From NCBI GenBank assembly GCA_946628865.1, contig CAMOXE010000071.1, forward strand, positions 1 through 5,486: a stretch of 5,486 nucleotides of DNA, read 5' to 3'. The notes beneath the pieces were generated by a model, which did no database searches, was not told the origin of the DNA, and saw only the letters and a program-made list of their open reading frames with translations. Below are positions 5,235-5,486 of this stretch, piece by piece (position 1 is the stretch's first letter; each line of letters starts with the position of its first letter). Source of the DNA: an uncultured Clostridia bacterium. Its GTDB lineage: Bacteria > Bacillota > Clostridia > Christensenellales > Borkfalkiaceae. A program made the position numbers and the translations under genes.

Positions 5235-5486
5235 TTAAGTTCGTTTCCAGATATACCTTACATAACTATCTGTTAAATACTGAGCGTTTTGAGCAGTGTT
5301 AGTTACCGTAACAGAAGTTCCGTTCGTCGCCGTTGAAGAATAATAAACTTTCCACCCGCTTGTATTTTTAAACGTTACGCTCGTAAGTCCGCTGCAATTC
5401 CAGAACGCCCATTCCCCTACGCTCGTCACGCTATCGGGGATAGTAACGCTCGTAAGCCCGATGCAATACGAGAACGCATAATCTCC
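5235..5486 (-). CDS. BspA-like leucine-rich-repeat protein, C-terminal part
   Basis: The frame is open to the right edge, so only the last 83 residues are seen and the GTG at 5429 is not the start. The visible part begins with LRR_5/BspA-type repeats of 23 residues: DYAFSYCIGLTSVTIPDSVTSV, then EWAFWNCSGLTSVTF. A closing cap follows, GWKVYYSS with NGTSVTVTNTAQNAQYL, ending LTDSYVRYIWKRT. Repeats of this type with a W...GT.V.V...A.YL...Y..Y.WKR ending are common in large secreted or surface proteins of gut Clostridia and are thought to bind host or matrix ligands (family knowledge; the ligand here is unknown). The signal peptide and any other domains lie outside the window. A 54-codon ORF follows after 14 nt. 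No terminator lies directly behind the stop. Confidence 0.9.
   Translation of the reverse strand, partial: GDYAFSYCIGLTSVTIPDSVTSVGEWAFWNCSGLTSVTFKNTSGWKVYYSSTATNGTSVTVTNTAQNAQYLTDSYVRYIWKRT
5374..5477 (-). repeat. 69-bp period DNA repeat encoding LRR units
   Basis: Bases 5374-5409 and 5443-5478 match at 30 of 36 positions by eye with an offset of 69 bp, which is 23 codons and so one LRR unit. The shared core is ACGCTCGTAAG on the plus strand. The similarity at DNA level suggests fairly recent duplication or conversion among repeats. Confidence 0.8.

Noticed and set aside
1..5486. tRNA, rRNA, CRISPR array, insertion sequence, toxin-antitoxin or defence system
   Set aside because: I looked on both strands and saw no cloverleaf, regularly spaced repeats, transposase, terminal repeats or diagnostic motifs.

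Overview
The window looks like chromosomal DNA from a Bacillota bacterium, most likely an uncultured Clostridia lineage of the gut type. This rests on the AT-rich intergenic DNA, strong AAGGAG-type ribosome binding sites, near-consensus SigA promoters, and the gene set: a DUF6062 protein, NrdR, a DUF1294 membrane protein, and a BspA-like leucine-rich-repeat surface protein with a C-terminal cap typical of that group. The genetic code is the standard one. UGA is used as a stop codon, and RF2, the factor that reads UGA, is encoded here.

Layout from left to right. (1) The 3' part of a plus-strand DUF6062 gene (1-542) runs in from the left edge. It meets a minus-strand lipoprotein gene tail to tail over a perfect 16-bp hairpin (551-588) that can terminate both. 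(2) A minus-strand pair, nrdR followed by the lipoprotein gene (1689-599), has its own promoter and a coupled junction only 2 nt wide. (3) A small plus-strand DUF1294-like membrane gene (1816-2148) diverges from nrdR. Its last 41 nt overlap the end of tsaD on the other strand. (4) A minus-strand pair, prfB then tsaD (4260-2108), has a consensus promoter at 4338-4367. prfB is split between two frames and needs the classic CUU-UGA-C programmed +1 frameshift at codon 26. Rejoined, it gives a 365-residue RF2. tsaD starts 1 nt after the prfB stop. (5) A gene-poor spacer (4261-4540) holds only the prfB promoter and leader and the terminator of the next gene. (6) A minus-strand run enters from the right edge: the C-terminus of a BspA-like LRR protein (to 5235), an unlisted small ORF of 54 codons with a strong ribosome binding site (5220-5056), and a four-helix membrane protein of unknown function (5017-4541) with its own promoter.

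Functionally, the core is housekeeping: translation termination (RF2), tRNA t6A modification (TsaD), and control of ribonucleotide reductase genes (NrdR). Around it are cell-envelope genes of unknown role. I see no defence, mobile, CRISPR or biosynthetic system. The items most worth a second look are the RF2 frameshift site with its weak upstream stimulator, the 54-codon ORF behind the LRR gene, the paired CxxC/GFCxxH motifs of the DUF6062 protein, and a perfect hairpin in the first codons of tsaD.
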